Positions 16,583 to 25,452 of a stretch of DNA of 64,000 nucleotides are shown here, in pieces; within the stretch, counting starts at the first letter, position 1, and every line of letters starts with the position of its first letter. The notes below the pieces were generated by a model. It was not told the DNA's origin and ran no database searches. It was given only the letters and a program-made list of their open reading frames with translations. This DNA comes from Faucicola tetraodonis (GTDB lineage Bacteria; Pseudomonadota; Gammaproteobacteria; Pseudomonadales; Moraxellaceae), in assembly GCA_032017425.1 (NCBI GenBank), contig DALZPW010000006.1. The stretch is one strand, 5' to 3'. The position numbers were made by a program, and so were the translations under genes.

Positions 16583-17695
16583 ATGGCATTTAATACAACG
16601 GCAGAAATTATCGATGACATCCGTGCAGGCAAAATGGTCGTTTTGATGGATGATGAAGACCGTGAAAACGAAGGCGACTTGGTGATGGCAGCCACCCATG
16701 TACGCCCAGAAGATATTAATTTTATGATTACCCATGCGCGTGGCTTGGTGTGTTTGACCATCACCGCTGACCGCAGTGAACAGCTCAATTTACCGCTCAT
16801 GTCGGATAAAAATGGCGCTAAATTTAGTACCAACTTTACGGTATCAATCGAAGCGGCAGAAGGGGTCACCACAGGTATCTCAGCAGCAGATCGCGCCAGA
16901 ACCATCCAAACAGCGGTGTCTTCGACTGCCAAACCCGAAGACATCGTACAACCGGGACATGTATTCCCAATCGTGGCACAAAATGGCGGTGTATTACACC
17001 GTGCCGGTCATACCGAAGCCGGCTGTGACCTAACACGCTTGGCAGGCCTTGAACCTGCGGCAGTGATTTGTGAAATTATCAAAGAAGATGGCGAAATGGC
17101 GCGCCGTGATGACCTAGAGATTTTTGCTAAAGAACATGGCTTAAAAATCGGTACCATCGCTGATTTGATTAATTACCGTATTGCCAATGAGCAAACGGTA
17201 GAAGCTATCGCCAATTACCCTATGCAAACTGAGTTTGGTGAGTTTACTGCTTATCGTTTTAAAGAAAAAAATTCAGAGGATACCCATTTGGCACTGGTCA
17301 AGGGCAACCCACAAGAAGGCGTGAGCACTGTGCGGGTGCATAGCTTCCAGCCATTGCGCGATTTATTCACCGTGCAGCTACCCAACAGCGGTAAGAGTAA
17401 CTGGGATATTCATGCCTCACTCAAAGAAATCAGCGAATCAGAGCGTGGCGTGTTCGTCTGGATTGGGCATCAGCAAGCGATTGATATGGGTGAAGCACTC
17501 GATAACTTTGTCGCTGACAAACCCAACTCACCGCTTAAACACCAACCCTACCGCAGCATTGGGGTTGGCTCACAGATTTTACGTTATCTAGGCGTGCGTG
17601 ATATGCGTTTGCTGTCATCACCGCTCAAATTCAACGCGTTATCAGGATTTGACCTAAACTTGGTCGAAACCGTTGCCAACCCACACCACAAATAG
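16583..17695 (+). CDS. ribB: 3,4-dihydroxy-2-butanone-4-phosphate synthase with degenerate GTP cyclohydrolase II-like domain
   Basis: 370 residues. Residues 1-200 are a complete RibB domain that turns ribulose 5-phosphate into dihydroxybutanone phosphate for riboflavin: acidic metal site DDEDRENEGDLVMAA (residues 23-37), RAGHTEAGCDLTRLAG (140-155). Residues ~215-365 align with GTP cyclohydrolase II (VSTVRVHSFQPLRDLF, GVFVWIGHQQAIDMGEAL) but all three zinc cysteines are missing, since the usual VRVHSECLTGD region reads VRVHSFQPLRD with no Cys after it. The second domain should therefore lack cyclohydrolase activity, as in the RibBX-type proteins of other proteobacteria, and a separate ribA is expected elsewhere. 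It is expressed from an extended -10 promoter with a long leader and ends in a strong terminator. Confidence 0.93.
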   Translation: MAFNTTAEIIDDIRAGKMVVLMDDEDRENEGDLVMAATHVRPEDINFMITHARGLVCLTITADRSEQLNLPLMSDKNGAKFSTNFTVSIEAAEGVTTGISAADRARTIQTAVSSTAKPEDIVQPGHVFPIVAQNGGVLHRAGHTEAGCDLTRLAGLEPAAVICEIIKEDGEMARRDDLEIFAKEHGLKIGTIADLINYRIANEQTVEAIANYPMQTEFGEFTAYRFKEKNSEDTHLALVKGNPQEGVSTVRVHSFQPLRDLFTVQLPNSGKSNWDIHASLKEISESERGVFVWIGHQQAIDMGEALDNFVADKPNSPLKHQPYRSIGVGSQILRYLGVRDMRLLSSPLKFNALSGFDLNLVETVANPHHK

Positions 17696-17710
17696 CAATT
17701 CACCAGACAA

Positions 17711-17745
17711 AAAAAGCCACGAGCATTGCAGCTTGTGGCTTTTTT
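17711..17745. terminator. Bidirectional terminator between ribB and the thioesterase gene
   Basis: Stem AAAAAGCCACGAGC / GCTTGTGGCTTTTT with one wobble pair, loop ATTGCA, A-run and T-run at the ends. Confidence 0.9.
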
Positions 17746-17762
17746 AACAATTTTAGTAACAG

Positions 17763-18236
17763 TTAAACCGTATGACTTTCTAACTCGGCAAGTTGTTGGC
17801 GTTGACCCTCAGAAATCGGTTGTTTGTTTTTGCCATTTTGGTCAAAAAACACAATGACGGACGACACGGTAGCGACGACTTTTTGCTGGGCCGTGCTAAA
17901 GTAAACATAGTCATGGGTCAGACTGGTATTACCTATTTTTTTGGCACGAATGCCAATCCAAAGCACATCGGGGAAAGTGACCGAATTCAAATACTGGCAA
18001 GATGACGAAGCAATCACGGTATGGGTTTGTAAGTTAAACATATCGACTTGTTCAAGGTAGTGGATACGCGCGCGCTGGGCATAGTTGTAATACACCACGT
18101 TATTGACATGATTGAACGCATCCATATCGCCCCATTCCACTTTTTGCTCATAGATAACAGCAAAGCCTTTTAATGGGTGATTGTCTTGTTGGGCGATGTT
18201 CTGACGGGCAGCATCACTCATTGGGGGATTGGACAT
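17763..18236 (-). CDS. Acyl-CoA thioesterase of the 4HBT hot-dog family
   Basis: About 157-residue single hot-dog-fold protein. The family core is clear: VEWGDMDAFNHVNNVVYYNYAQRARIHY holds the catalytic Asp of the YbgC/4-hydroxybenzoyl-CoA thioesterase type, followed by strands with VIASSSCQYLNSVTFPDVLWIGIR and LTHDYVYFSTAQQKVVA. It should cleave acyl-CoA thioesters; the substrate is unknown. The ATG at 18236 follows GAGAGGAAAAT; the longer frame from 18269 is unsupported. It lies 64 bases after a tesB-like gene on the same strand, so two thioesterases may be co-transcribed. Confidence 0.85.
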   Translation of the reverse strand: MSNPPMSDAARQNIAQQDNHPLKGFAVIYEQKVEWGDMDAFNHVNNVVYYNYAQRARIHYLEQVDMFNLQTHTVIASSSCQYLNSVTFPDVLWIGIRAKKIGNTSLTHDYVYFSTAQQKVVATVSSVIVFFDQNGKNKQPISEGQRQQLAELESHTV

Positions 18237-18300
18237 ATTTTCCTCTCTCATACGGCTACTATTTAACACGAGTTAACACAAGATAAAAATTATTGAATCA

Positions 18301-19275
18301 CTAGCGCAGTCGCATTAGCCCTTGCTGCTGGGTTGTGGCGACCAATTTGCCATTTTGCCAAAATTGACCGTGGTTTAGGCTTTTTGACTGTGACGTGGTA
18401 TCGCACCACATGTTATAGAGTAACCAATCATTCATATCAAATGGGCGGTGAAAATGCATACTATGGTCGATACTTGCCGCTTGCAACCCTTTAGTCATAA
18501 AGCTAATCCCGTGTGGCATCAGCCCTGTACCAATCAAATAAAAATCAGAAGAAAATGCGAGCAGTGCTTGTTGCACTTGAATTGACTGTTTACCCAGCTG
18601 CGGAATACGCAGCCAGTTGGCTTGGCTAGGTTCCATGATTTTTGGATGAATCGGGTCACGCGGCTGTACTGGCTTGATTTCGATATGACGCTGGCGCATA
18701 AAGCGCGCTTTTAGGGCATCAGGGATTTTGCCTACCACTTGGTCTTTGAGCTGCTGCTCGGTCAGCAACACATCTGGCGTAGGATACGTTGGCATCGCTT
18801 GTTGATACTCAAGCCCTTCTTCAAACGGTGAAAAAGACGCCATCATGGTAAAAATAATGCTCGGTTGATTATCGTCATCATATTGGCGTGCTGTCACTTG
18901 ACGTGAAGCAAGGCTACGACCATCACGTAATTTCTCCACTTGGTAATATACAGGCTTATTGATATCGCCACCGCGCAAAAAATAGCCATGAAATGAGTGG
19001 CAAGGTTTTGAATGCTCCACGGTATGGCTGGCGGCCATCAATGCTTGTCCCAGTACTTGCCCACCAAAAATACGCGCGCCGACATAATCGTGGCTTTGCC
19101 CAATAAATACATTGTCTTGATACGGCACGAGGGTTAAGGTTTCTAATAACTGCGTGACTAATTGTTGCCAAATCGCTTGCTGCTCAAGCTGCTGCGTTAC
19201 GGCTGTTACGGGCACCTGTGGTTGGTGAGTGATATCAATCGTATGGGTATGGTTTATATCTTGCTGGCTTGCCAT
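18301..19275 (-). CDS. tesB: Acyl-CoA thioesterase II
   Basis: About 324-residue double hot-dog thioesterase that hydrolyses medium- and long-chain acyl-CoA. Seen: FIGQSHDYVGARIFGGQVLGQALMAA, which corresponds to the E. coli TesB N-terminus, SFHGYFLRGGDINKPVYYQVE, LRDGRSLASRQVTA, and the C-terminal SIDHSMHFHRPFDMNDWLLY with QSKSLNHGQFW, where the catalytic Asp and Gln lie. The N-terminus is ~35 residues longer than E. coli TesB whichever start is used. I chose the ATG at 19275, preceded by AAGAG; an in-frame ATG at 19332 is possible. It is probably in an operon with the following 4HBT gene. Confidence 0.92.
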   Translation of the reverse strand: MASQQDINHTHTIDITHQPQVPVTAVTQQLEQQAIWQQLVTQLLETLTLVPYQDNVFIGQSHDYVGARIFGGQVLGQALMAASHTVEHSKPCHSFHGYFLRGGDINKPVYYQVEKLRDGRSLASRQVTARQYDDDNQPSIIFTMMASFSPFEEGLEYQQAMPTYPTPDVLLTEQQLKDQVVGKIPDALKARFMRQRHIEIKPVQPRDPIHPKIMEPSQANWLRIPQLGKQSIQVQQALLAFSSDFYLIGTGLMPHGISFMTKGLQAASIDHSMHFHRPFDMNDWLLYNMWCDTTSQSKSLNHGQFWQNGKLVATTQQQGLMRLR

Positions 19276-19459
19276 AGACGCTCTTATCATTAACGTTATT
19301 TTGGGTAGATAAAATGGATTAAAGTCACTCATTATACAAGAATTTTTGCGTGATAAGGTTTAGAAATTCATCAATCTATGGCATGATAAGACATATTTTA
19401 AACCTTGTATTTATCTTTAAAAAACTTACGAAAAAACTCACGCAATCACTAGGCATACT

Positions 19460-22225
19460 ATGAATCACGTAGGGAAAAATTCAGGCACTACCCAAGCGAA
19501 CAGCAAAGGTACCCATCCTGCTGCTACCCCGCTGTTAAAAAATCTATACCGACAAGTCTCTGGCAAATTATTGGGGCTCGCCGTCAAATCCAAACTTATC
19601 GGCGACATCCCCAATATTAGCCAAGCTAGCACCGATGTTAGCGATGAGAAGCTACCGCTAGCTAGCGGTAGCTTAGCAAGCGCCAATACAAATATGGATA
19701 GCGACACATCAAGCCAGCGACTCACCTTTTATGTGCTCAAAGAGTATTCTCGTAGCAACAGTATTTTAATTGACCTAGAAACCAAACAATACGACCTACC
19801 CCCTGCCCTAGCCAATGTCATCGATCGGGCGCATGGTATTGATGAAAATACCGCAATGATTTTTTTGCATCACCATAAAACAGAAAAACTGTCTCATGAC
19901 AGCGCCGTATTCTCACCTCGCCTATTACGCTTGATTGAAGCCGTCGAGCAATACCCAACGCTAAAAATTGATTTTATCCCTGTCACTATCTTGTGGGGTC
20001 GCGCGCCAGAAAAAGAAGATTCGCTGTTTAACCTCCTCACCGCTGATGAATGGCAAGTACCAAGTATCAGTAAACAGCTATTTAATATCGGGGTTAAAGG
20101 GCGGGATACTTATGTGCAGTTCCACGCGCCCAAAGACCTGCGTGGCATTATCGAAGATGAGATTAGCAAAAACCCTGTGCTGCAAGCCGATAGCCTGGCA
20201 CCCACTGATACTGCTAGTAAAGACCGCCATCATTTACACACCATCACTGCACGGGTACAGCAGCGTTTAGAAGGTTATCTAGATAAACAACAAGAAGCCA
20301 TCTTAGGTCCTGACTTATCAGACCGTCGCAATGTGGTCGATAAAATTCTGTATACGCCTGCCATTCAGCATGCCGTGAATGTCGATAGCAAAGAAAACTC
20401 GCGTGAACTCGCCAAAAGCCGAAAACTGGCGCGTGGCTATTTGAACGAGATTGCCAGTGATTACTCGTATGCAACCGTGCGCTTTTTTGACCGCTTTTTG
20501 ACCTGGCTATGGACACAGTTGTATGACGGGGTTGAGGTGGCGCACTTTGAGCGGGTACGCGAACTGGCATCCGACCATGAAATCATCTATGTGCCTTGCC
20601 ACCGCAGTCACATGGACTATCTGTTGCTGTCATACGTGATTTATAAACGTGGGTTGCGTGTGCCCTACGTTGCCGCAGGCGAGAACCTAAACATTCCCGT
20701 GCTAGGTCAAATACTACGCAATGGCGGCGCTTTCTTTATGCGTCGCAGTTTTAAAGGCAATCCGCTGTACTCTGCGGTGTTTCGTGAATACGTGCATAGT
20801 ATGTTGATGCGTAACACGCCGATTGAGTACTTCATAGAAGGCGGTCGTTCGCGCTCAGGACGCTTGTTGCCGCCCAAAAAAGGGATGCTAGCGATGACGG
20901 TACAAAGCCATCTGCGCCAAGCGGGCAAACCAATTGTCTTTATCCCGACTTACATCGGTTATGAACGTATTATGGAAGGCGGCACTTATGTGGGCGAACT
21001 TAAAGGTAAACCCAAAGAATCTGAGTCGTTATTGGGTTTGTTAAAAGCCAGCCGAAAAATCGAGCGCATCTTCGGTCATGTGCATGTCAGTTTTGGTCAG
21101 CCGCTTTATCTGGCTGATTTTATGAAAAAATTTGACGTTGCCCCAAATACCTTACCCAAAGACCGTACCGATAGTGATATGCCTGCCAATGTCACTCACA
21201 TGATTGACAATTTGGGCATCAAAATCATGCAGCGTATCAACCGCTCTGCGGTGCTTAACCCAGTCACTTTGCTATCTTTGGTACTGCTCGACACGCCTCA
21301 TGGTGCACTCGATGAGCAAAGCTGTCGTGAACAGTTGGCGCTGTATCAACGTATCGCAGAAAAAATCCCGTATGATGATGATGTATCAATCACCCAGCAA
21401 AGCCCAGAATCCATTATCAATTATGGTGTCAAGCTTAAACTCATCGAGCGCACCCCCCATGTGCTCGGGGACTTGATTCGTATTGCGGACGGTCAAGCAC
21501 CGCTACTGAGCTATTTTCGCAACAATATTTTGCATATTTATATCATCGCGTCACTGTGTGCCTCATTGATACAGCGTAATGGCACCATGAGCCTAAACAC
21601 CATTGAGCGGGTGGTAGGTATCATGTACCCCTTCTTGCAAGCAGAGTTGTTTTTGAAATACCCACTGCGCACCCTAAATGACACTTTGCGTGAGCATATC
21701 GATACGTTGGTCGAAGAAAAAATCATCGTGGACAAAGGGGTGAATGCGGACGGTCATCGCATCCTGACCACGCCAGAGCCGAATACCCGTAGCTATCAGC
21801 AGTTGACAGTGCTTGCCAACTCAGTTGAGCAAAGTTTAGAGCGCTACTTTATGGTACTTGCGCTGCTGAGTCAGCAAGGCTCAGGCAAACTCACCAAAGA
21901 TCAAGTGATTGATTTGGGTCATCTGCTCGGTCAGCGCCTATCCGTGCTATACGAAGATGACATGCCAGATTTCTTTGACCGTGCCTTGTTTACTAGCTTT
22001 ATGGATGCGCTAGAGCGTTTGGGCTATATTACGGTGTCGGCTAGCGGGGTGATTGAGTTTGATGCTCGCATTCATACCATGGCAAAAAGCGCGCGATTTA
22101 TCCTTAATATGGACGTGATGCATATCTTACAGCAAATTTCACAACTGACTGATGAGGAAATCAAACGCACCTTGACTGAACTGCAAAACAAAAAGCAACG
22201 CAAATTTAGTCGTAAAAAAGCTTAA
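19460..22225 (+). CDS. plsB: Glycerol-3-phosphate 1-O-acyltransferase
   Basis: 921-residue membrane-associated acyltransferase that makes lysophosphatidate, the first step of phospholipid synthesis. Acyltransferase motifs in order: VPCHRSHMDYLLLSYVIY (HX4D), GGAFFMRRSFKGNPLYSAVF, IEYFIEGGRSRSGRLLPPK and PIVFIPTYIGYERIMEGGTY. The length is above the ~810 residues of E. coli PlsB, largely from a Ser/Ala/Asp-rich N-terminal insert around residues 55-90 that contains a perfect 26-base palindrome in the DNA. The last residues are very basic (NKKQRKFSRKKA). It is a single gene with its own terminator. Confidence 0.96.
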   Translation: MNHVGKNSGTTQANSKGTHPAATPLLKNLYRQVSGKLLGLAVKSKLIGDIPNISQASTDVSDEKLPLASGSLASANTNMDSDTSSQRLTFYVLKEYSRSNSILIDLETKQYDLPPALANVIDRAHGIDENTAMIFLHHHKTEKLSHDSAVFSPRLLRLIEAVEQYPTLKIDFIPVTILWGRAPEKEDSLFNLLTADEWQVPSISKQLFNIGVKGRDTYVQFHAPKDLRGIIEDEISKNPVLQADSLAPTDTASKDRHHLHTITARVQQRLEGYLDKQQEAILGPDLSDRRNVVDKILYTPAIQHAVNVDSKENSRELAKSRKLARGYLNEIASDYSYATVRFFDRFLTWLWTQLYDGVEVAHFERVRELASDHEIIYVPCHRSHMDYLLLSYVIYKRGLRVPYVAAGENLNIPVLGQILRNGGAFFMRRSFKGNPLYSAVFREYVHSMLMRNTPIEYFIEGGRSRSGRLLPPKKGMLAMTVQSHLRQAGKPIVFIPTYIGYERIMEGGTYVGELKGKPKESESLLGLLKASRKIERIFGHVHVSFGQPLYLADFMKKFDVAPNTLPKDRTDSDMPANVTHMIDNLGIKIMQRINRSAVLNPVTLLSLVLLDTPHGALDEQSCREQLALYQRIAEKIPYDDDVSITQQSPESIINYGVKLKLIERTPHVLGDLIRIADGQAPLLSYFRNNILHIYIIASLCASLIQRNGTMSLNTIERVVGIMYPFLQAELFLKYPLRTLNDTLREHIDTLVEEKIIVDKGVNADGHRILTTPEPNTRSYQQLTVLANSVEQSLERYFMVLALLSQQGSGKLTKDQVIDLGHLLGQRLSVLYEDDMPDFFDRALFTSFMDALERLGYITVSASGVIEFDARIHTMAKSARFILNMDVMHILQQISQLTDEEIKRTLTELQNKKQRKFSRKKA
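19649..19674. repeat. 26-bp perfect palindrome inside plsB
   Basis: Bases 19649-19661 (AAGCTACCGCTAG) are followed at once by their exact reverse complement (19662-19674) without a loop. It encodes KLPLASGSLA in the variable N-terminal region of PlsB. Confidence 0.95.
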
Positions 22226-22240
22226 TGCCACCAAAAAATA

Positions 22241-22271
22241 AAAAACCGTGTTATCACAACACGGTTTTTTT
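22241..22271. terminator. Bidirectional terminator between plsB and the SPOR gene
   Basis: Twelve-base stem AAAAACCGTGTT / AACACGGTTTTT with loop ATCAC and flanking A and T runs. Confidence 0.92.
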
Positions 22272-22285
22272 GCATGCAAATCAGC

Positions 22286-23008
22286 CTAGCGACGCTGCTC
22301 GACAATCAGTGAATCAATGCGGCTATTTTGTAGTTGGCGCTGGGCTTGTGCCGCCATCTCTGGGCTACTCATGGCGCGAGAGATAACTTGATAGACAGTT
22401 TGGTCATTGCTTAAGCGTTTTTTGACGATTTGGGCATCCACCCCTGCCATTAGCACTTCAGCACGGCGTTTATCCGCATCATCAGCATTATCAAAGCTAT
22501 TGATTTGCAAGATATAAGTCCGCGTAGGCTCTTCATTGCCAATCACAATGGCATCGGCACTGCTTTTGTCATCGGCAGCGGTGCTGGTGTCTATACTGCT
22601 ATTGTTGGCTGAAGCCCGTGGTTTGGTACCGTTATCATCAGACAACAAGGGATTATCGACCACGCTGACATTCGCTGATTTGGGCGCACTGGTGCTGTCA
22701 GCTTGGGTCAACACTACATCAGGCTGCGCTGAGACTGGCTGACTGGCAGCGGCCTCGTCCGGGACAGCACTGACCTGCTGTTCTTTGAGTAAGTCATAGA
22801 ACTCGTAGTTATTGGTTTTGGGTTTGTCTTGCACCTTTGGCTGCACCATGGGCACTTCGTCGCTTGTGGTTTTGCCTTGGTTAAATGGATTCCACAAATA
22901 AACAAACAGACCAATCCCCACGGTCAATATCATGCCCACCAACATGGCAGCAAAAAACGACATCGTGCTTGGCGCTTTACGCGGGGTCGCTCCTTTGGGT
23001 CTTGCCAT
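22286..23008 (-). CDS. SPOR-domain inner-membrane protein (FtsN-like)
   Basis: About 240 residues. A basic cytosolic N-terminus (MARPKGATPRKAPS) precedes one membrane segment FFAAMLVGMILTVGIGLFVYLW, a long Pro/Ser/Asp-rich periplasmic linker with charged patches, and a C-terminal SPOR domain (TYILQINSFDNADDADKRRA ... VYQVISRAMSSPEMAAQA) that binds denuded glycan strands at the septum. The layout is that of FtsN-type cell-division proteins and the position next to argS is where such a gene is found in many gammaproteobacteria. Three ATG codons are stacked right behind AGGAG; the third (23008) has the right spacing. It follows argS at a gap of 62 bases and is probably in its operon. Confidence 0.85.
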   Translation of the reverse strand: MARPKGATPRKAPSTMSFFAAMLVGMILTVGIGLFVYLWNPFNQGKTTSDEVPMVQPKVQDKPKTNNYEFYDLLKEQQVSAVPDEAAASQPVSAQPDVVLTQADSTSAPKSANVSVVDNPLLSDDNGTKPRASANNSSIDTSTAADDKSSADAIVIGNEEPTRTYILQINSFDNADDADKRRAEVLMAGVDAQIVKKRLSNDQTVYQVISRAMSSPEMAAQAQRQLQNSRIDSLIVEQRR

Positions 23009-23070
23009 CATCATCTCCTACGACATGGGATACGGTAATATTACAGCGTTTTTAGCGTATCTTAATCATA

Positions 23071-24888
23071 TCACATACTAGTTGGTGCCGTTAATCCAAG
23101 CAAAATTAAGCCGTTTTGAATCACTTGGCGTACCGACTTTGATAACCGCAGACGCGCCTGCATCAAGTCAAGCTCATCTTGGGTCGGGGTTTCGCCATCT
23201 TTGGGTAAGATACGGTTGTCGTTGTACCAACCGTGGAACAAGCTTGCCAAATCTTTGAGGTAATTGGTCAATAAATGCGGCTCATAGTTGACCGCAGCAC
23301 GGCGTAGCACTTCAGGGTAAGAAGCCAGTAAGCTCAATAAATCCGTTTCAACCGGTTGGGTCAGCAGATGTTGGTGGGCTTTGCCGGCTTTATCATCGAC
23401 CTTGATACCGCGCTCTTCAGTACGCTCAAGCACCCGGCAAATACGCGCATGGGCATATTGAATATAATACACCGCATTATCTTTGGTATGTGATTTGGCA
23501 AGTTCTAAGTCAAAGTCAATGTGCTGCTCTGGTTTACGCGCGACATAATAAAAGCGCGCGGCATCATTGCCGACTTCTTGACGCAGTTCACGTAAGGTCA
23601 CAAACTGACCTGAGCGTGATGACATCTGGATTTGCTCTGTACCGCGCCACAGCGTGACAAACTGCACCAAAATCACATCCATACGCTGGGCATCGTAGCC
23701 CATCGCTGTCAATGCCGCTTTCACGCGTTTGATGTAGCCGTGGTGGTCTGAGCCCCAAACATCAATAATTTTGTCATAGCCGCGGTCAAGCTTGTCTTTG
23801 TGGTAGGCGATATCCGAGGCAAAATAAGTAAATTGACCATTGGCACGGCGGACAACACGGTCTTTTTCATCGCCAAATTCGGTGGATTTAAACCACAAGT
23901 TGCCGTCTTTTTGGTAGAGAAAACCCCGCTGCTCTAATAATTCCAAAGCAGGCACAATGGCATCTTGAATCGATTTTTCGCTAAACCATTGGTCAAAATG
24001 GACGTTAAAATCTGCCAAATCATCTTGGATATCTGCCAAGATGGTACTAAGTGCGGCTTCATGAAAAATCTGATAATTATCGCCCAAATTGGCTTTGGCA
24101 TTGGCAATCAGTCCGTCAATATGGGCTTCTTTATCACCTGAGACACATACTTTTTCGCCGTTGGCATCGATTTGGTACTCGGCATCGGCAGGTACATTGA
24201 GTAGCATATGTTCCCAAGCGGTTTTTAGGCTATCGCCATGCTGTTTTTTGATGGGTTTGGCAATATCTTTGACATAATCGCCTTGGTACGCATTGGTGGG
24301 AAATACAATTGACTCACCGCACAGCTCAAGGTAGCGCAAATAGGTACTGGTTGCCAAAATATCCATCTGACGACCCGCATCATTGACATAATACTCACGC
24401 CCGACTTGGTAGCCAACCGCCTCTAGTAAATTGGCCACGCTCATGCCAAACGCAGCGCCGCGACCGTGACCCACATGCAGGCTTGAGGTTGGGTTGGCAG
24501 AGACAAACTCAACTTGGATTTTTTGACCGGCAAATTCTTCGGATGTTCCAAAGTCGCCTTTTTGCTGCATGATGGTATCTAAGATAGCAAAACGCGCGTT
24601 ATCATCTAAGAAAAAATTAATAAACCCCGGTCCTGCAATCTCAACTTTGCTAATCATGTCCGAGGCAGGCAACATTGCCACGATGGTTTGCGCCAGTTCA
24701 CGCGGGTTTTTCTTGGCAGTCTTGGCAGCTATCATCGCAAGGTTACTGGCAAAATCGCCGTGCGCTTGGTCTTTGGTGCGGCTGATGGTACTGTTATCAA
24801 CCCAATCGATTGGCAAAATTTGCTGTTGTTTTAGTGATTCCACCACTAATGCTAAGGCTTGCGAAATGACGGGTTGTTGTTCTGACAT
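23071..24888 (-). CDS. argS: Arginine--tRNA ligase
   Basis: 605-residue class-I synthetase that charges tRNA-Arg. Seen: N-terminal Add-1 domain, HIGH-equivalent SSLHVGHGRGAAFG, QVEFVSANPTSS before it, YFASDIAYHKDKLDRGYDKIIDVWGSDHHGY in the catalytic core, KMSK-equivalent IQMSSRSGQFVTLREL, and a C-terminal DALR domain ending in LRLSKSVRQVIQNGLILLG. The length is above the ~577 residues of E. coli ArgRS because of an insert near DAEYQIDANGEKVCVSGD, as in Pseudomonas/Moraxellaceae-type enzymes. It is followed by the SPOR gene on the same strand. Confidence 0.97.
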   Translation of the reverse strand: MSEQQPVISQALALVVESLKQQQILPIDWVDNSTISRTKDQAHGDFASNLAMIAAKTAKKNPRELAQTIVAMLPASDMISKVEIAGPGFINFFLDDNARFAILDTIMQQKGDFGTSEEFAGQKIQVEFVSANPTSSLHVGHGRGAAFGMSVANLLEAVGYQVGREYYVNDAGRQMDILATSTYLRYLELCGESIVFPTNAYQGDYVKDIAKPIKKQHGDSLKTAWEHMLLNVPADAEYQIDANGEKVCVSGDKEAHIDGLIANAKANLGDNYQIFHEAALSTILADIQDDLADFNVHFDQWFSEKSIQDAIVPALELLEQRGFLYQKDGNLWFKSTEFGDEKDRVVRRANGQFTYFASDIAYHKDKLDRGYDKIIDVWGSDHHGYIKRVKAALTAMGYDAQRMDVILVQFVTLWRGTEQIQMSSRSGQFVTLRELRQEVGNDAARFYYVARKPEQHIDFDLELAKSHTKDNAVYYIQYAHARICRVLERTEERGIKVDDKAGKAHQHLLTQPVETDLLSLLASYPEVLRRAAVNYEPHLLTNYLKDLASLFHGWYNDNRILPKDGETPTQDELDLMQARLRLSKSVRQVIQNGLILLGLTAPTSM

Positions 24889-25154
24889 GGAAATTCTCTT
24901 TGTTGAATTACAGGTTTTGTTGCAGAATTGATAGCTAAAAAAGCACGATAAATCAATGAATCACCATCGATTTGAGGCTATCACTCGCTCATAATCGATG
25001 GGCATTGATTTTGGCGTTCAATATACCAATTTTTGATGGTTTTTTCATTATAATCCTGTCAAAAGATACATGCCATTACAAGGAAACGCGGTTTTTTGGC
25101 GTATAATATGCGCTAAAATTTTGTAATGTCTGATGACAATAATAGGATAATAAC

Positions 25155-25373
25155 ATGTTTGTTTTAGTCTCTAGTGAGTTAATCACCAAACTTGGCATGT
25201 ATGTGCTGCTGCCTATCTTTATCGCGTTTTTATTTTTTATCATGTACGATATTTCCAAGAAAAACAATGCAGGCAAACAAGGCACATTTTGGATTTTTTT
25301 GGCACTGGGCGGCGGTTTTTTTGGCTTTCTCATCAAAATGGTCTTGGAGTGGTATTTTAGTAGGACGCTTTAA
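25155..25373 (+). CDS. Small DUF2788-family membrane protein
   Basis: 72 residues with two membrane segments, VLLPIFIAFLFFIMYDI and GTFWIFLALGGGFFGFLIKMVL, separated by the conserved basic loop SKKNNAGKQG. This is the pattern of the DUF2788 proteins of Pseudomonas and Acinetobacter, whose function is unknown. AGGA lies upstream of the ATG at good spacing, and a TATAAT at 25102-25107 may be its -10 element. It stands alone between argS and cmoB. Confidence 0.8.
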   Translation: MFVLVSSELITKLGMYVLLPIFIAFLFFIMYDISKKNNAGKQGTFWIFLALGGGFFGFLIKMVLEWYFSRTL

Positions 25374-25452
25374 ACTACCCGGCTCTAAACCTTACTAGCC
25401 TAAAACGCCATTACCCCAAATTGCATTACCCTTGTTACTTGTTCATGTGCCG

